19,477 nt of DNA, taken from positions 1 through 19,477 of the forward strand of contig JBFHES010000053.1 in NCBI GenBank assembly GCA_041584015.1, in the 5' to 3' direction. The notes below the pieces were generated by a model that had not been told where the DNA came from, searched no databases, and saw only the letters and a list, made by a program, of their open reading frames with translations. The DNA is from JBFHES01 sp041584015. Lineage in GTDB: Bacteria > Bacteroidota > Bacteroidia > Bacteroidales > M50B96. Position numbers and translations under genes: made by a program. Positions 8,338 to 16,240 of this stretch are shown piece after piece (within the stretch, counting starts at the first letter, position 1; every line of letters begins with the position of its first letter).

Positions 8338-11300
8338 ATGAAAGCTCGATTTTATAAATACCTTGTGATTGTATCACTTTTTCTTCTTAGCTTTCAAACC
8401 TATGCCCAGCTTAGTTTTACCGAGAATAAAGGTCAATGGCCAGCACAAGTAGTTTATAAAACCATTGTACCCAATGGGGCTGTCTTTTTCGAGAAAACAG
8501 GAATGACCTTCCTGATTATTCAGCCGATTAGGCATGCTTTTCTAGAAGATGGTCTTGATGCTCATGCATCCGAAATGAGAGATCCTGTCAGTTTTCGAAT
8601 CGTCTTTAATAATGCGAATAATAAGTTAAGCCTAACAGCGAATGAGAAATCCCATACTTACTCAAACTACTATTTAGGTAAGGATCAGAGTAAGTGGGCA
8701 ACGCAGTGCTATGATTATTCATCGATTACTTACAATGAGCTATATCCTGGAATAGACCTTCATGTTATTGCCGAAAGCTCCTATTTAAAGTATGAATTTC
8801 ATCTAAAGCCCGGAGCTAATGCGAAAGACATTCGTATGGATATTGAGGGTGATGTTGAGGCCTTCATCCGTGATGGTAATCTAGTGTTTAAGAATGAGTA
8901 TGGTGAAATTATAGATTATGCTCCATTTGCCTATCATCAGGAAGATAGCAAACAAGCAGAGATCGAGAGCAGATACAAACTCCGCAAAAATCAACTGAGC
9001 TATAAATTAGGAAAGTACGACAAGAGTAAGACAATTGTGATTGATCCTTACCTGGTGTTCTCAACTTATTCCGGTTCGGCGGGCGACAATTGGGGAACCA
9101 CCGCTACATTCGATGAACATGGAAATGTATTCTCTGGTGGCATCATGCGCCAAACCGGTTATCCGGTCGATTCATTGTCATACGACAGTGTGTTTAATGC
9201 CAGCGGGAAATGGGATGCGGCTATCATTAAATATGATTCAAGTGGAACTTATAAATTATGGTCAACCTATTTAGGTGGAAACGGAGGCGAAATTCCGCAT
9301 AGTATGATAGCTGCTTCAAATAATGACCTATTTATCATGGGTACTACTGGATCGTATGATTTCCCGGTGGATAGCTTGAGTTATGATACAACTTTTGCAG
9401 CTGGCGATTCTGTTAATTATTTAAATAATGTGTTGAATAATGGTAGCGATATTTTTGTGGTAAGATTGAAGGAAGACGGCACTGAACTACTTGGCTCAAC
9501 TTATCTGGGTGGCACTAAAAATGACGGACTTAACTACAGGCCGGGTACTAACTTCTACCTGAGTAATTCTCTTTATGCAAATTATGGCGATGGTGCCCGT
9601 GGCGAAATAATGATTGACGAACAAGACAATGTGTATATCGGAAGTTGTACCTTTTCTGATGACTTCCCGGTAGCCGGGAATCCTGTTCAGGACACGATAC
9701 GTGGAGAGCAGGAAGGTGTGATTTGTATGCTCGATCCATTGTTGCAGCAATTGTATTATTCAACTTATTTTGGTACCCGTAACGATGATGCAATCTATTC
9801 GATAGATATTGACCATATAGGAAATATTTTTGTTGCGGGAGGAACAAGATCCGACACGCTTGAGTATGCCCTTAAAACGTTGCCAAATGCAGATATGGGA
9901 GGCGAGGCCACCGGCTTTGTGGCGAAGATCAATCCGGGCGTAACTACGCCTTTGGCAGTATGTATGTTTGGTACAGAGATGTATGATCAGGTTTATTTTG
10001 TGAAGGTAAATGATAAGGATTCGGTATACATTGCCGGACAAACAAAAGCATTAAATAATGAGTTGATCATTAACGCGCATTATGGTAATAATAATGGAGG
10101 TCAATTCATCGCTCAGCTTACAACCAATCTCGATAGCATTATTTGGTCAACGCAATTTGGTATTGATAACGGCAGGCCAGACTTGTCGTTAACCGCTTTT
10201 TCAATTGGTTTGAATCATAACTTATACATAGCCGGTTGGGCTATCGATGGAATTGTAGATCCTTCAACCTCTTTTGTGTGGGCAACTTTTGATGGCATTA
10301 AGGACATGGATATTACAGAAACTGCTTTCCAGCCCGAGTCTGATGGTGCTGATTTTTACTTGATGGTGATTTCAGATGATGGCAATTGTTTAAAGTACTC
10401 AACATTTTTTGGCGAGCAGCATTATTGGCAATGCAACCCAAGTGGTCGCGATCATGTTGATGGTGGAACCTCGCGTTTCGATAAGCGAGGTTACATGTAT
10501 CAGGCCGTTTGCGCCAGTTGTGGTGGTTGCGATAAATTTCCAACCTACCCAAGTCCGGGTGTTTATTCAGAATTAAATAACAGTAGCAATTGTAATAATG
10601 CTGTTTTTAAGTTCGAGTTGGTTACACCTAAGTATTTGCCCGATTTACATTTCTGTGAAAACGATAGTAATTTTCTGGGGCCAATTGATCCGGATACGGC
10701 CATCACTTATGAGTGGACACCAGCAGAATTGGTGGAAGATCCCTTTGATCCGAATACCATGCTGAAAACGACAGATAATGCATTAATGACCTTGTACATG
10801 CGAACGGCATACTGTACAGACAGTGTGTTGCAGCCCATTGCCTTTCACATGATAGATTATGATTTGCAAGATGAGATTGATAAATGTGATTATGAAACTA
10901 AGTTCATAGCTCCGGACTACCTTAGTGGCAATGCAGCGGTTCAGTGGGCCCTCGATCGTGATTTTGTTGATGTAATCTCAAGCAACACCACATTGGAGGT
11001 CGCAACTGATTCAAGTCAATATTTTTATTTTAGGGCGTATAACGACTATTGTGAGTATGTTGATTCGATTAAGGTGAATGTGCACAATGTATTGCTTAAT
11101 GCAGATCCTACCTATATAATTTGCAGTGGAGATGTAACACAGCTCCAGATTGTAAATGAATATCCTGAACAAGAAATTACCTACGAATGGACGCCAGCTT
11201 CCTTAATTATTGACGGAGCAAACACTGCTAATCCTACGGTTTCTATCACTGAAAGTACACAGTTCTTTGTTTATTCAGAAAACGATTATGGATGTCAGGA

Positions 11301-11865
11301 TAAGGACACCATTGTATTAGATGTGTCGGAATTTTCGGAATGGAATGGTAACCCAATTCCGATGGACTATGATTCTATATTCCGCACTCAGCATAGCAGT
11401 ATTGTAACAGCGGTGCCTTTTGAAGTGCTGTATAATTGGACGCCGGCTTATGGTTTAAATACAACAGATGGATGGTCGGTAATTGCAACACCAGAGAACG
11501 ACACGGTTTATTATTTGCAATTGGAAGACATTTATGGATGCACCAGAAGAGATTCAGTGCACATTTATGTAGAGGAGGTTTTCTGCGACGAAACGCATGT
11601 TTTTGTGCCAAGTGCTTTCACACCTAACAATGATGGGCAAAATGATGAACTCTTTGTTTACAGTAGGATGGTTAGCGAAGTAGTATTTACCGTGTATAAT
11701 CGTTGGGGTGAAATTGTATTTGAAACAACCGACACCTCAAAAGGCTGGGACGGAACCTATAATGGCGAAGAGTTGCCTCCGGGAGTTTTTGTATTTCACC
11801 TGCAAGTAGTCTGCTGGGATGGAAGTGAGTTTGCAAACAAAGGGAACATTACCTTATTAAGATAG
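8338..11865 (+). CDS. Secreted SBBP beta-propeller protein with T9SS gliding-type C-terminal domain
   Basis: Read from the ATG at 8338 (a TTG 18 bases upstream is less likely, since the signal peptide begins right at this Met), the protein has 1175 residues. A signal peptide ending near TYAQ (about residue 24) is followed by an N-terminal domain with the NKGQW motif (about 24-240) typical of Bacteroidota SBBP proteins. SBBP repeats (STYLGG / STYFG followed by a GNIFVAG-like strand) fill about 242-735. Three Ig/PKD-like segments each carrying a WTPA motif span about 755-1080. A C-terminal domain (about 1083-1175) has VPSAFTPNNDGQND, YNRWGEIVF, GWDGTYNGE and PPGVFVF. This last domain is the gliding-motility-associated, type B T9SS sorting domain, so the protein should be exported through the outer membrane and held at or released from the surface. 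Its ligand cannot be told; adhesion or polymer binding is likely. Confidence 0.87.
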   Translation: MKARFYKYLVIVSLFLLSFQTYAQLSFTENKGQWPAQVVYKTIVPNGAVFFEKTGMTFLIIQPIRHAFLEDGLDAHASEMRDPVSFRIVFNNANNKLSLTANEKSHTYSNYYLGKDQSKWATQCYDYSSITYNELYPGIDLHVIAESSYLKYEFHLKPGANAKDIRMDIEGDVEAFIRDGNLVFKNEYGEIIDYAPFAYHQEDSKQAEIESRYKLRKNQLSYKLGKYDKSKTIVIDPYLVFSTYSGSAGDNWGTTATFDEHGNVFSGGIMRQTGYPVDSLSYDSVFNASGKWDAAIIKYDSSGTYKLWSTYLGGNGGEIPHSMIAASNNDLFIMGTTGSYDFPVDSLSYDTTFAAGDSVNYLNNVLNNGSDIFVVRLKEDGTELLGSTYLGGTKNDGLNYRPGTNFYLSNSLYANYGDGARGEIMIDEQDNVYIGSCTFSDDFPVAGNPVQDTIRGEQEGVICMLDPLLQQLYYSTYFGTRNDDAIYSIDIDHIGNIFVAGGTRSDTLEYALKTLPNADMGGEATGFVAKINPGVTTPLAVCMFGTEMYDQVYFVKVNDKDSVYIAGQTKALNNELIINAHYGNNNGGQFIAQLTTNLDSIIWSTQFGIDNGRPDLSLTAFSIGLNHNLYIAGWAIDGIVDPSTSFVWATFDGIKDMDITETAFQPESDGADFYLMVISDDGNCLKYSTFFGEQHYWQCNPSGRDHVDGGTSRFDKRGYMYQAVCASCGGCDKFPTYPSPGVYSELNNSSNCNNAVFKFELVTPKYLPDLHFCENDSNFLGPIDPDTAITYEWTPAELVEDPFDPNTMLKTTDNALMTLYMRTAYCTDSVLQPIAFHMIDYDLQDEIDKCDYETKFIAPDYLSGNAAVQWALDRDFVDVISSNTTLEVATDSSQYFYFRAYNDYCEYVDSIKVNVHNVLLNADPTYIICSGDVTQLQIVNEYPEQEITYEWTPASLIIDGANTANPTVSITESTQFFVYSENDYGCQDKDTIVLDVSEFSEWNGNPIPMDYDSIFRTQHSSIVTAVPFEVLYNWTPAYGLNTTDGWSVIATPENDTVYYLQLEDIYGCTRRDSVHIYVEEVFCDETHVFVPSAFTPNNDGQNDELFVYSRMVSEVVFTVYNRWGEIVFETTDTSKGWDGTYNGEELPPGVFVFHLQVVCWDGSEFANKGNITLLR

Positions 11866-11886
11866 CTAAGATAAAATAACTGAGAA

Positions 11887-12384
11887 ATGAGCGAGACAGA
11901 GAAGAGTGAATGGCTGGTAGGGATAGAAGAAGAGATTGCCAAGCAAGAGCAGTTGATCAAAAAGAAGGATTACAAGTTTTTTCAGGTAGACCGCTTATTA
12001 CGAGTTGCAGAGCGTGTAGATCACCTTTCTGCTGATTGTAGGGATTGTAAAAAATTGAAAGCAGAGATTGAGGAAGTTTCTGTAAATGTGGCAGGTTTTA
12101 TCAATGGGAAACCTTCGCAACGGCGTCAGCTTGAAAAGGCCTTTGATAAAATAATGAAGCATCTGAAGCTGAATCATGAAATCTATCCGGTATATTATTT
12201 TATGTCATTGCATTCCTTTATTGGTGTAGCAATAGGAACCTCCCTGGGTGTTCTGGTTGGATTGGTTATTCCCGCATGGATGATATTAAGTTCTTTTACA
12301 GGCTTTTCAATTGGGGTTATAATCGGTTACATTTCTGGCAACAGAAAAGATCTAAAAGCCCGGGTGGAAAAACGCCTGGTGTAA
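11887..12384 (+). CDS. Small membrane protein of unknown function with a CxxC motif
   Basis: This 165-residue protein has a charged, probably helical N-terminal cytoplasmic part (1-100) with a DHLSADCRDCKKLKAE segment (Cys51 and Cys54). Two closely spaced membrane helices follow (about 105-131 and 133-149), rich in Gly, which suggests a hairpin, and then a short basic tail. I do not recognise the family. The two cysteines could bind a metal or form a disulfide, but a single CxxC is weak evidence. It starts 21 bp after the SBBP gene and is probably transcribed with it; a functional link is not shown. Its stop codon is one base from the stop of the opposing methyltransferase gene. Confidence 0.75.
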   Translation: MSETEKSEWLVGIEEEIAKQEQLIKKKDYKFFQVDRLLRVAERVDHLSADCRDCKKLKAEIEEVSVNVAGFINGKPSQRRQLEKAFDKIMKHLKLNHEIYPVYYFMSLHSFIGVAIGTSLGVLVGLVIPAWMILSSFTGFSIGVIIGYISGNRKDLKARVEKRLV

Positions 12385-12385
12385 A

Positions 12386-13156
12386 TTACACATAACATAT
12401 TGGTACAATATCTATATGCTTCTCGCCAGGCATTGGTGGCCGTAGTGGGCATTCTGGTGTAGGCCACTGGCTCCGATCTTCATATATGTACAACTGATGT
12501 GTCGGGTTTAGATCATTTGATGAATAGGAAACCACTTTTGAGAATACCTGCTTATATCTGTCAATATAATCATAACCGGGAGCGCGCATATGATAGGCTT
12601 CATTCGGATTGGCTTCAGGATATTCAATTGTTTTTTCTGCCACAAACGGAACAGGCAATACGGCAATACCGCCTGGTTTTAACACACGTCTTATTTCTGA
12701 AATGGCCTTGCGATCATTCGGAACATGCTCTAGTACATGCGAAGCGTAAATAAAATCGTAAGACTCATTATTGAAAGGTAGGTTTTGCAAATCAACATTG
12801 TGATCAACATTTTCCATTTCCAGATCCGCCGTTTCGTAGTTTGTAAAATGCTTTGAAAAATACTTCCTGAAAAAAGGCTCCGGAGCAAAATGTAACATCT
12901 TCATGTTTTTGGTATCAATGCTTTCAATGAGATTTCTCATCACCAACGCCTGAATGCGATGACGTTCTAATGCGCCGCACTTTGGACATTCGGCATGCCG
13001 ACGAGCTCCTGTGGTTCTTTCGAGATTAATAAATGGACCTGTGTAGTTACAAATCGGGCAATTGAACTGCTCCTTATTTTTATGCTTTTCACCAAGCAAG
13101 AATAGCAGGTACTTTACTTTCCGCTTTAATGTATGTTTGTTAAAACCAAAATTCAT
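12386..13156 (-). CDS. Class I SAM-dependent methyltransferase with N-terminal zinc ribbon
   Basis: A 256-residue protein. Two CxxC pairs (Cys33/Cys36 and Cys57/Cys60) form a likely zinc ribbon at the N terminus. The methyltransferase core follows: a variant motif I, MLHFAPEP (87-94), instead of the usual glycine-rich loop; an acidic residue for SAM binding in ETADLE (Asp111); DLQNLPF; and YDFIYASHVLEHVPNDRKAI leading to VLKPGGIAVLPVP (158-170), typical of the methyltransferase 11 type. The substrate cannot be told. Relatives with this LHFAPE variant are often annotated near glycan genes, but none are seen here. No signal peptide, so cytoplasmic. The ATG lies 108 bp downstream of the OmpA-fusion stop; I saw no clear promoter between them, so read-through is possible. 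Confidence 0.83.
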   Translation of the reverse strand: MNFGFNKHTLKRKVKYLLFLLGEKHKNKEQFNCPICNYTGPFINLERTTGARRHAECPKCGALERHRIQALVMRNLIESIDTKNMKMLHFAPEPFFRKYFSKHFTNYETADLEMENVDHNVDLQNLPFNNESYDFIYASHVLEHVPNDRKAISEIRRVLKPGGIAVLPVPFVAEKTIEYPEANPNEAYHMRAPGYDYIDRYKQVFSKVVSYSSNDLNPTHQLYIYEDRSQWPTPECPLRPPMPGEKHIDIVPICYV

Positions 13157-13264
13157 ATGCAGTCTTTTCGTAAGTTAATCTTCAACAAAAAAAGAATTGA
13201 TTCCTTAATGCATGATAAGGTGAAGATACTAAGATCTTCGCATATAATTGCTAGCTACCGAAAA

Positions 13265-14488
13265 TTATCTTGCTTTGAAAATAAATTCCACTCTTCTGTT
13301 TTTGGCTCTGCCTTCATCGGTCTTATTGGAGGCTATTGGCATTTGGCTACCTTTTCCATCAAAGTTAATACGGTTGATTTTAATTCCCTTTGAGATTAGA
13401 TAATAGGCAACATTCTTGGCTCGTTCTTCAGAAAGTTGATTGTTGTATTGACTATAACCAACATTATCTGTATGCCCAATTACATTAACATTCAGAGCAT
13501 AGTTTTCTTCCAGAATCTTATAAATATTATCAATTACCGGATAGTAGATCTCACGTATATCAGATGAATTAAATGCATAGTTAATGTTCAAGTGGAAATG
13601 AACCACAGAACTGTCACTGTTAAAACTAAGACTTGCACCAAGTGAATCTAAGGTTTGAGTTACTGCAGCAAGTTGCTGGTAGTTAATATCAAGTTTTGGA
13701 CGATTACTGCGCAGCGAGTTTGACTTTAAGAATATTGCTGAGTCATAAAGGTCATCACCTACATCCGATATAACAATTAGCAATTGATAGGCTTTATAAG
13801 CCTGCACCTTGCTTTTGGCAGTTAAAGGAACTGTGTAGCCATCGAATTGCATCAGCTGCGAAACTAAAGAGCTATTTGTGTGACTTAATTCGAGGTTCGA
13901 TCGGTAATACTTTGCATTTAGCTTTGCGTTAATATTATTTACACAAACCGTTTTGTGCGAGCCGGGTACCGTTGCGAGGTTTTTATATCCATTAATACCT
14001 GGTCCTTTTATGTATAAGGCAAAAACATCATTTACTCCTCTATTAACATACTCGGGGTATTCTTCTGAAGCAAACACATATTCAAAAGCTACTTCGTTGG
14101 AAGTTGGTATGAAATCGAATTTCAGGATAGCAGCATCATGCATTTCACCGCTGCTTAAGTTGGGTACTTCATCAAAACCCGGATATAAATTAGAACTGCC
14201 TGAGCCTGATTTATTATTCGGGCCTTTACAATCAGCTATTTTACCCGTGCTAATAATTAAGCCTTTCTGAAAACCTAGAAAATCATCTTTGATGCTAAAA
14301 TAGCCAAATGCTTCTTTTGGACCGTCATAGTGCACATTTGCTGTTTCTATGCCGCCAAAGCGATCGAGCAAAATACGCTCAACCAATAACTGAGGATCTG
14401 TATCTGTATTGGTGTAAATTTGTGCATTAGCACTTATATTAGCTAGCCATAAAACTAGCACCGCACATATAATTGCTCTTAGGTTCAT
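13265..14488 (-). CDS. Choice-of-anchor L domain fused to an OmpA peptidoglycan-binding domain
   Basis: This 407-residue exported protein has a signal peptide ending near ANAQ (residue 23). A choice-of-anchor L domain covers about 25-258, with the hallmark FEYVFASEEYPEYV (135-148), NDVFALYIKGPG and a late AIFLKSNSL strand. Residues 295-405 form an OmpA C-terminal domain with GHTDNVG (338-344), NQLSEERAKNVAYYL and GRAKNRRVEFIF, including the Asp341 and Arg398 region that contacts diaminopimelate. In Bacteroidota the anchor L domain is usually followed by a gliding/T9SS sorting domain. Here an OmpA module takes that place, so the protein is probably held in the periplasm on peptidoglycan or at the inner face of the outer membrane. 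It starts 11 bp after the pseudouridine synthase stop, which suggests one transcript. Confidence 0.86.
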   Translation of the reverse strand: MNLRAIICAVLVLWLANISANAQIYTNTDTDPQLLVERILLDRFGGIETANVHYDGPKEAFGYFSIKDDFLGFQKGLIISTGKIADCKGPNNKSGSGSSNLYPGFDEVPNLSSGEMHDAAILKFDFIPTSNEVAFEYVFASEEYPEYVNRGVNDVFALYIKGPGINGYKNLATVPGSHKTVCVNNINAKLNAKYYRSNLELSHTNSSLVSQLMQFDGYTVPLTAKSKVQAYKAYQLLIVISDVGDDLYDSAIFLKSNSLRSNRPKLDINYQQLAAVTQTLDSLGASLSFNSDSSVVHFHLNINYAFNSSDIREIYYPVIDNIYKILEENYALNVNVIGHTDNVGYSQYNNQLSEERAKNVAYYLISKGIKINRINFDGKGSQMPIASNKTDEGRAKNRRVEFIFKAR

Positions 14489-14499
14489 GCGTAGTAGGC

Positions 14500-15192
14500 T
14501 TATTTAAAATCTTGTTCGAAAGCTTTCCATAGTTTGTCATCCGGAACGGGGCAAGTTATAAAAACAGGTTCCTGTTTAACAGGATGTACAAATTGAATAG
14601 AGCGTGCATGCAAATGTATGCTGGCGTCCTTGTTCGGTTTTTTGAAACCGTATTTCTTGTCACCTTTTATGGGACACCCAATTTTTGATAGCTGTGCACG
14701 AATCTGGTGATGCCTTCCGGTCTTAAGAATTACCTCAAGTAAAAAATACCGATCGGATGAAGCAATTAATTTGTAGTCAAGCTCGGCGCGTTTTGAACCC
14801 GGAAGTTCTTTGTCGTGTGCAAAGGACTTATTCTTTTTTGTATCCCTTGTTATATAATGAATAAGCGTATCTTCAGTTTTTTCCGGAAGTTCGCGCACAA
14901 TAGCCCAATAGGTTTTGTGTATGGTTTTTTCCTTGAACATCTTGTTAAATCGCTCTAAGCCTTTGCTGGTTTTAGCAAATAAAATAAGACCGGTCACAGG
15001 TCGGTCTATCCGGTGAACAATACCAATGTATGCATTACCTGCCTTGTTGTATTTGTGCTTGAGATAAGTGGCTGTGTGATCCGATAATGGTACGATTCCA
15101 GTCCTGTCGCGCTGACTGATTTCGCCGGTTTTTTTGTGAACGGCAATTACATGGTTGTCTTCGTAGAGTATGTCGGAGTCCTTTAAGTACAT
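14500..15192 (-). CDS. RluA-family RNA pseudouridine synthase
   Basis: This 230-residue enzyme should convert a uridine in rRNA or tRNA to pseudouridine in the cytoplasm. The catalytic motif is HRIDRPVTGL (60-69) with Asp63 as the nucleophile, a slight variant of HRLDxxTSGL. KTYWAIV (93-99) and TGRHHQIRAQL (158-168) are the other family motifs, and IHLHA and FVHPV close the fold. It lacks an N-terminal S4 domain, so it resembles the short RluA/TruC type rather than RluC or RluD. The target nucleotide cannot be assigned from sequence. It shares the strand with panB but is separated from it by a strong hairpin, and the OmpA-fusion gene follows after 11 bp. Confidence 0.9.
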   Translation of the reverse strand: MYLKDSDILYEDNHVIAVHKKTGEISQRDRTGIVPLSDHTATYLKHKYNKAGNAYIGIVHRIDRPVTGLILFAKTSKGLERFNKMFKEKTIHKTYWAIVRELPEKTEDTLIHYITRDTKKNKSFAHDKELPGSKRAELDYKLIASSDRYFLLEVILKTGRHHQIRAQLSKIGCPIKGDKKYGFKKPNKDASIHLHARSIQFVHPVKQEPVFITCPVPDDKLWKAFEQDFK

Positions 15193-15238
15193 TTAGAAAA
15201 AACGATTTGGTATGCAGCTAATAATTATGATAACGTTG

Positions 15239-15246
15239 CAAAGTTA
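15239..15246 (-). promoter_or_regulatory. Possible -7 box for the pseudouridine synthase gene
   Basis: On the minus strand this reads TAACTTTG, matching TAnnTTTG, about 47 bases before the ATG at 15192. No TTG lies at the expected distance upstream, where the panB-side hairpin sits, so the promoter is only half supported. Confidence 0.3.
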
Positions 15247-15257
15247 CTATTTAATGT

Positions 15258-15302
15258 TTGAACGCCTTAACCATATTAAAGATATGTGATTAAGGCGTTC
15301 AA
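15258..15302 (-). terminator. Strong inverted repeat after panB, possible terminator
   Basis: A perfect 13-bp stem (15258-15270 with 15290-15302; core GAACGCCTTAA) encloses a smaller CATAT/ATATG stem, in the 141-bp gap between panB and the pseudouridine synthase gene. It would end panB transcription or act as an RNA-processing or stability element. No clear T-run follows on either strand, so it is not a textbook intrinsic terminator. It is nearly symmetric, so action on either strand is possible. Confidence 0.5.
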
Positions 15303-15333
15303 GAAATACTATTTTGTTGAAGAGGAGTGACTT

Positions 15334-16149
15334 TTAGTATTGTTCCTTTTCATTCGGGAAGCTCACCGATCTTACATCGGTGATATATGATTTAACTGCT
15401 CCTTGGATTTCCGCAAATAAGTTGTGATATCTTCTAAGGAATCTTGGCGAAAACTCTTGTGTAATACCTAACATATCGTGCAATACCAAAACCTGACCAT
15501 CTACATCCGGACCTGCACCAATTCCAATAATTGGGATTTTAATCTCCTGAGCTACCGTTTTACCAAGATGTGCAGGGATTTTCTCAAGCACGATACCGAA
15601 GCATCCGGTTTCCTCAAGAATGTGAGCATCTTCAATTAAACGCTTTGCTTCATCATCCTCGCGAGCACGAACCACATATGTTCCAAATTTATGAATGGCC
15701 TGAGGTGTTAAGCCCAAGTGACCCATTACAGGAATTCCTGCGCTTAAAATTCGTTCAATTGATTCCTTAATTTCGCGACCACCCTCCATTTTAACGGCAG
15801 CGGCGCCTGTTTCTTTCATTATTCTAATGGCCGATGAAAGAGCTTCCTTTGAGTTTCCCTGATAAGTTCCGAACGGAAGGTCGACAACTACCAAAGCGCG
15901 TTTTACGGCACGAACAACAGAGGCGCCATGATAAATCATCTCGTTTAAGGTGATTGGTATTGTGGTGTCGAAACCAGCCATTACATTCGAGGCTGAGTCT
16001 CCAACGAGAATTACATCAATTCCGGCGCTGTCCAGAATTCTTGCCATAGAATAGTCGTATGCTGTTAACATTGAGATCTTTTCGTCGCGAAGTTTCATCT
16101 CATTTAATACATGAGTCGTTATCTTTCTAACCTGATTATACAAAGACAT
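15334..16149 (-). CDS. panB: 3-methyl-2-oxobutanoate hydroxymethyltransferase
   Basis: PanB transfers a hydroxymethyl group from 5,10-methylenetetrahydrofolate to 2-oxoisovalerate to make ketopantoate, the first committed step of pantothenate and coenzyme A synthesis, in the cytoplasm. At 271 residues it is full length for the family. Visible landmarks are MLTAYDYSMARILDSAGID (27-45), VGDSASNVM with metal-ligand Asp51, VVVDLPFGTY with Asp90, VKMEGG (Lys120, Glu122), VMGHLGLTPQ, the catalytic Glu189 in VLEKIPA, and IGIGAGPDVDGQVLV. No other pantothenate gene is next to it, so it stands alone here. It is divergent from the lipoprotein gene; the 91-bp gap must hold its promoter, but I found no exact minus-strand TAnnTTTG there. 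Confidence 0.96.
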   Translation of the reverse strand: MSLYNQVRKITTHVLNEMKLRDEKISMLTAYDYSMARILDSAGIDVILVGDSASNVMAGFDTTIPITLNEMIYHGASVVRAVKRALVVVDLPFGTYQGNSKEALSSAIRIMKETGAAAVKMEGGREIKESIERILSAGIPVMGHLGLTPQAIHKFGTYVVRAREDDEAKRLIEDAHILEETGCFGIVLEKIPAHLGKTVAQEIKIPIIGIGAGPDVDGQVLVLHDMLGITQEFSPRFLRRYHNLFAEIQGAVKSYITDVRSVSFPNEKEQY

Positions 16150-16153
16150 ATTA

Positions 16154-16187
16154 TTGGTTTTTAATTATCCTTTTTTATCTACATTTG
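16154..16187 (+). promoter_or_regulatory. Promoter of the lipoprotein/PrsW unit (TTG-N23-TACATTTG)
   Basis: TTG at 16154-16156 and TACATTTG at 16180-16187, 23 bases apart, the upper end of the usual spacing. Start near 16193, leaving a leader of roughly 48 nt that includes the palindrome at 16202-16213. Confidence 0.5.
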
Positions 16188-16201
16188 CATTTCTTACAAT
16201 G

Positions 16202-16213
16202 TACAAATTTGTA
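16202..16213. promoter_or_regulatory. 12-bp perfect palindrome, possible operator
   Basis: TACAAATTTGTA is its own reverse complement and lies just downstream of the predicted start site, between panB and the lipoprotein gene. It could bind a dimeric regulator. An AT-rich 12-mer palindrome can also arise by chance. Confidence 0.25.
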
Positions 16214-16240
16214 ATTATTATTTAAATTCTTTCAAAATAA

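Noticed and set aside
13222..13239. Small hairpin GAAGAT/ATCTTC downstream of the OmpA fusion on the minus strand
   Set aside because: Only 6 bp, mostly AT, with no T-run after it. Too weak to call a terminator.
13133..13393. Plus-strand 86-codon frame across the methyltransferase/OmpA-fusion gap
   Set aside because: Most of it lies antisense to the conserved OmpA domain and the rest shows no coding features.
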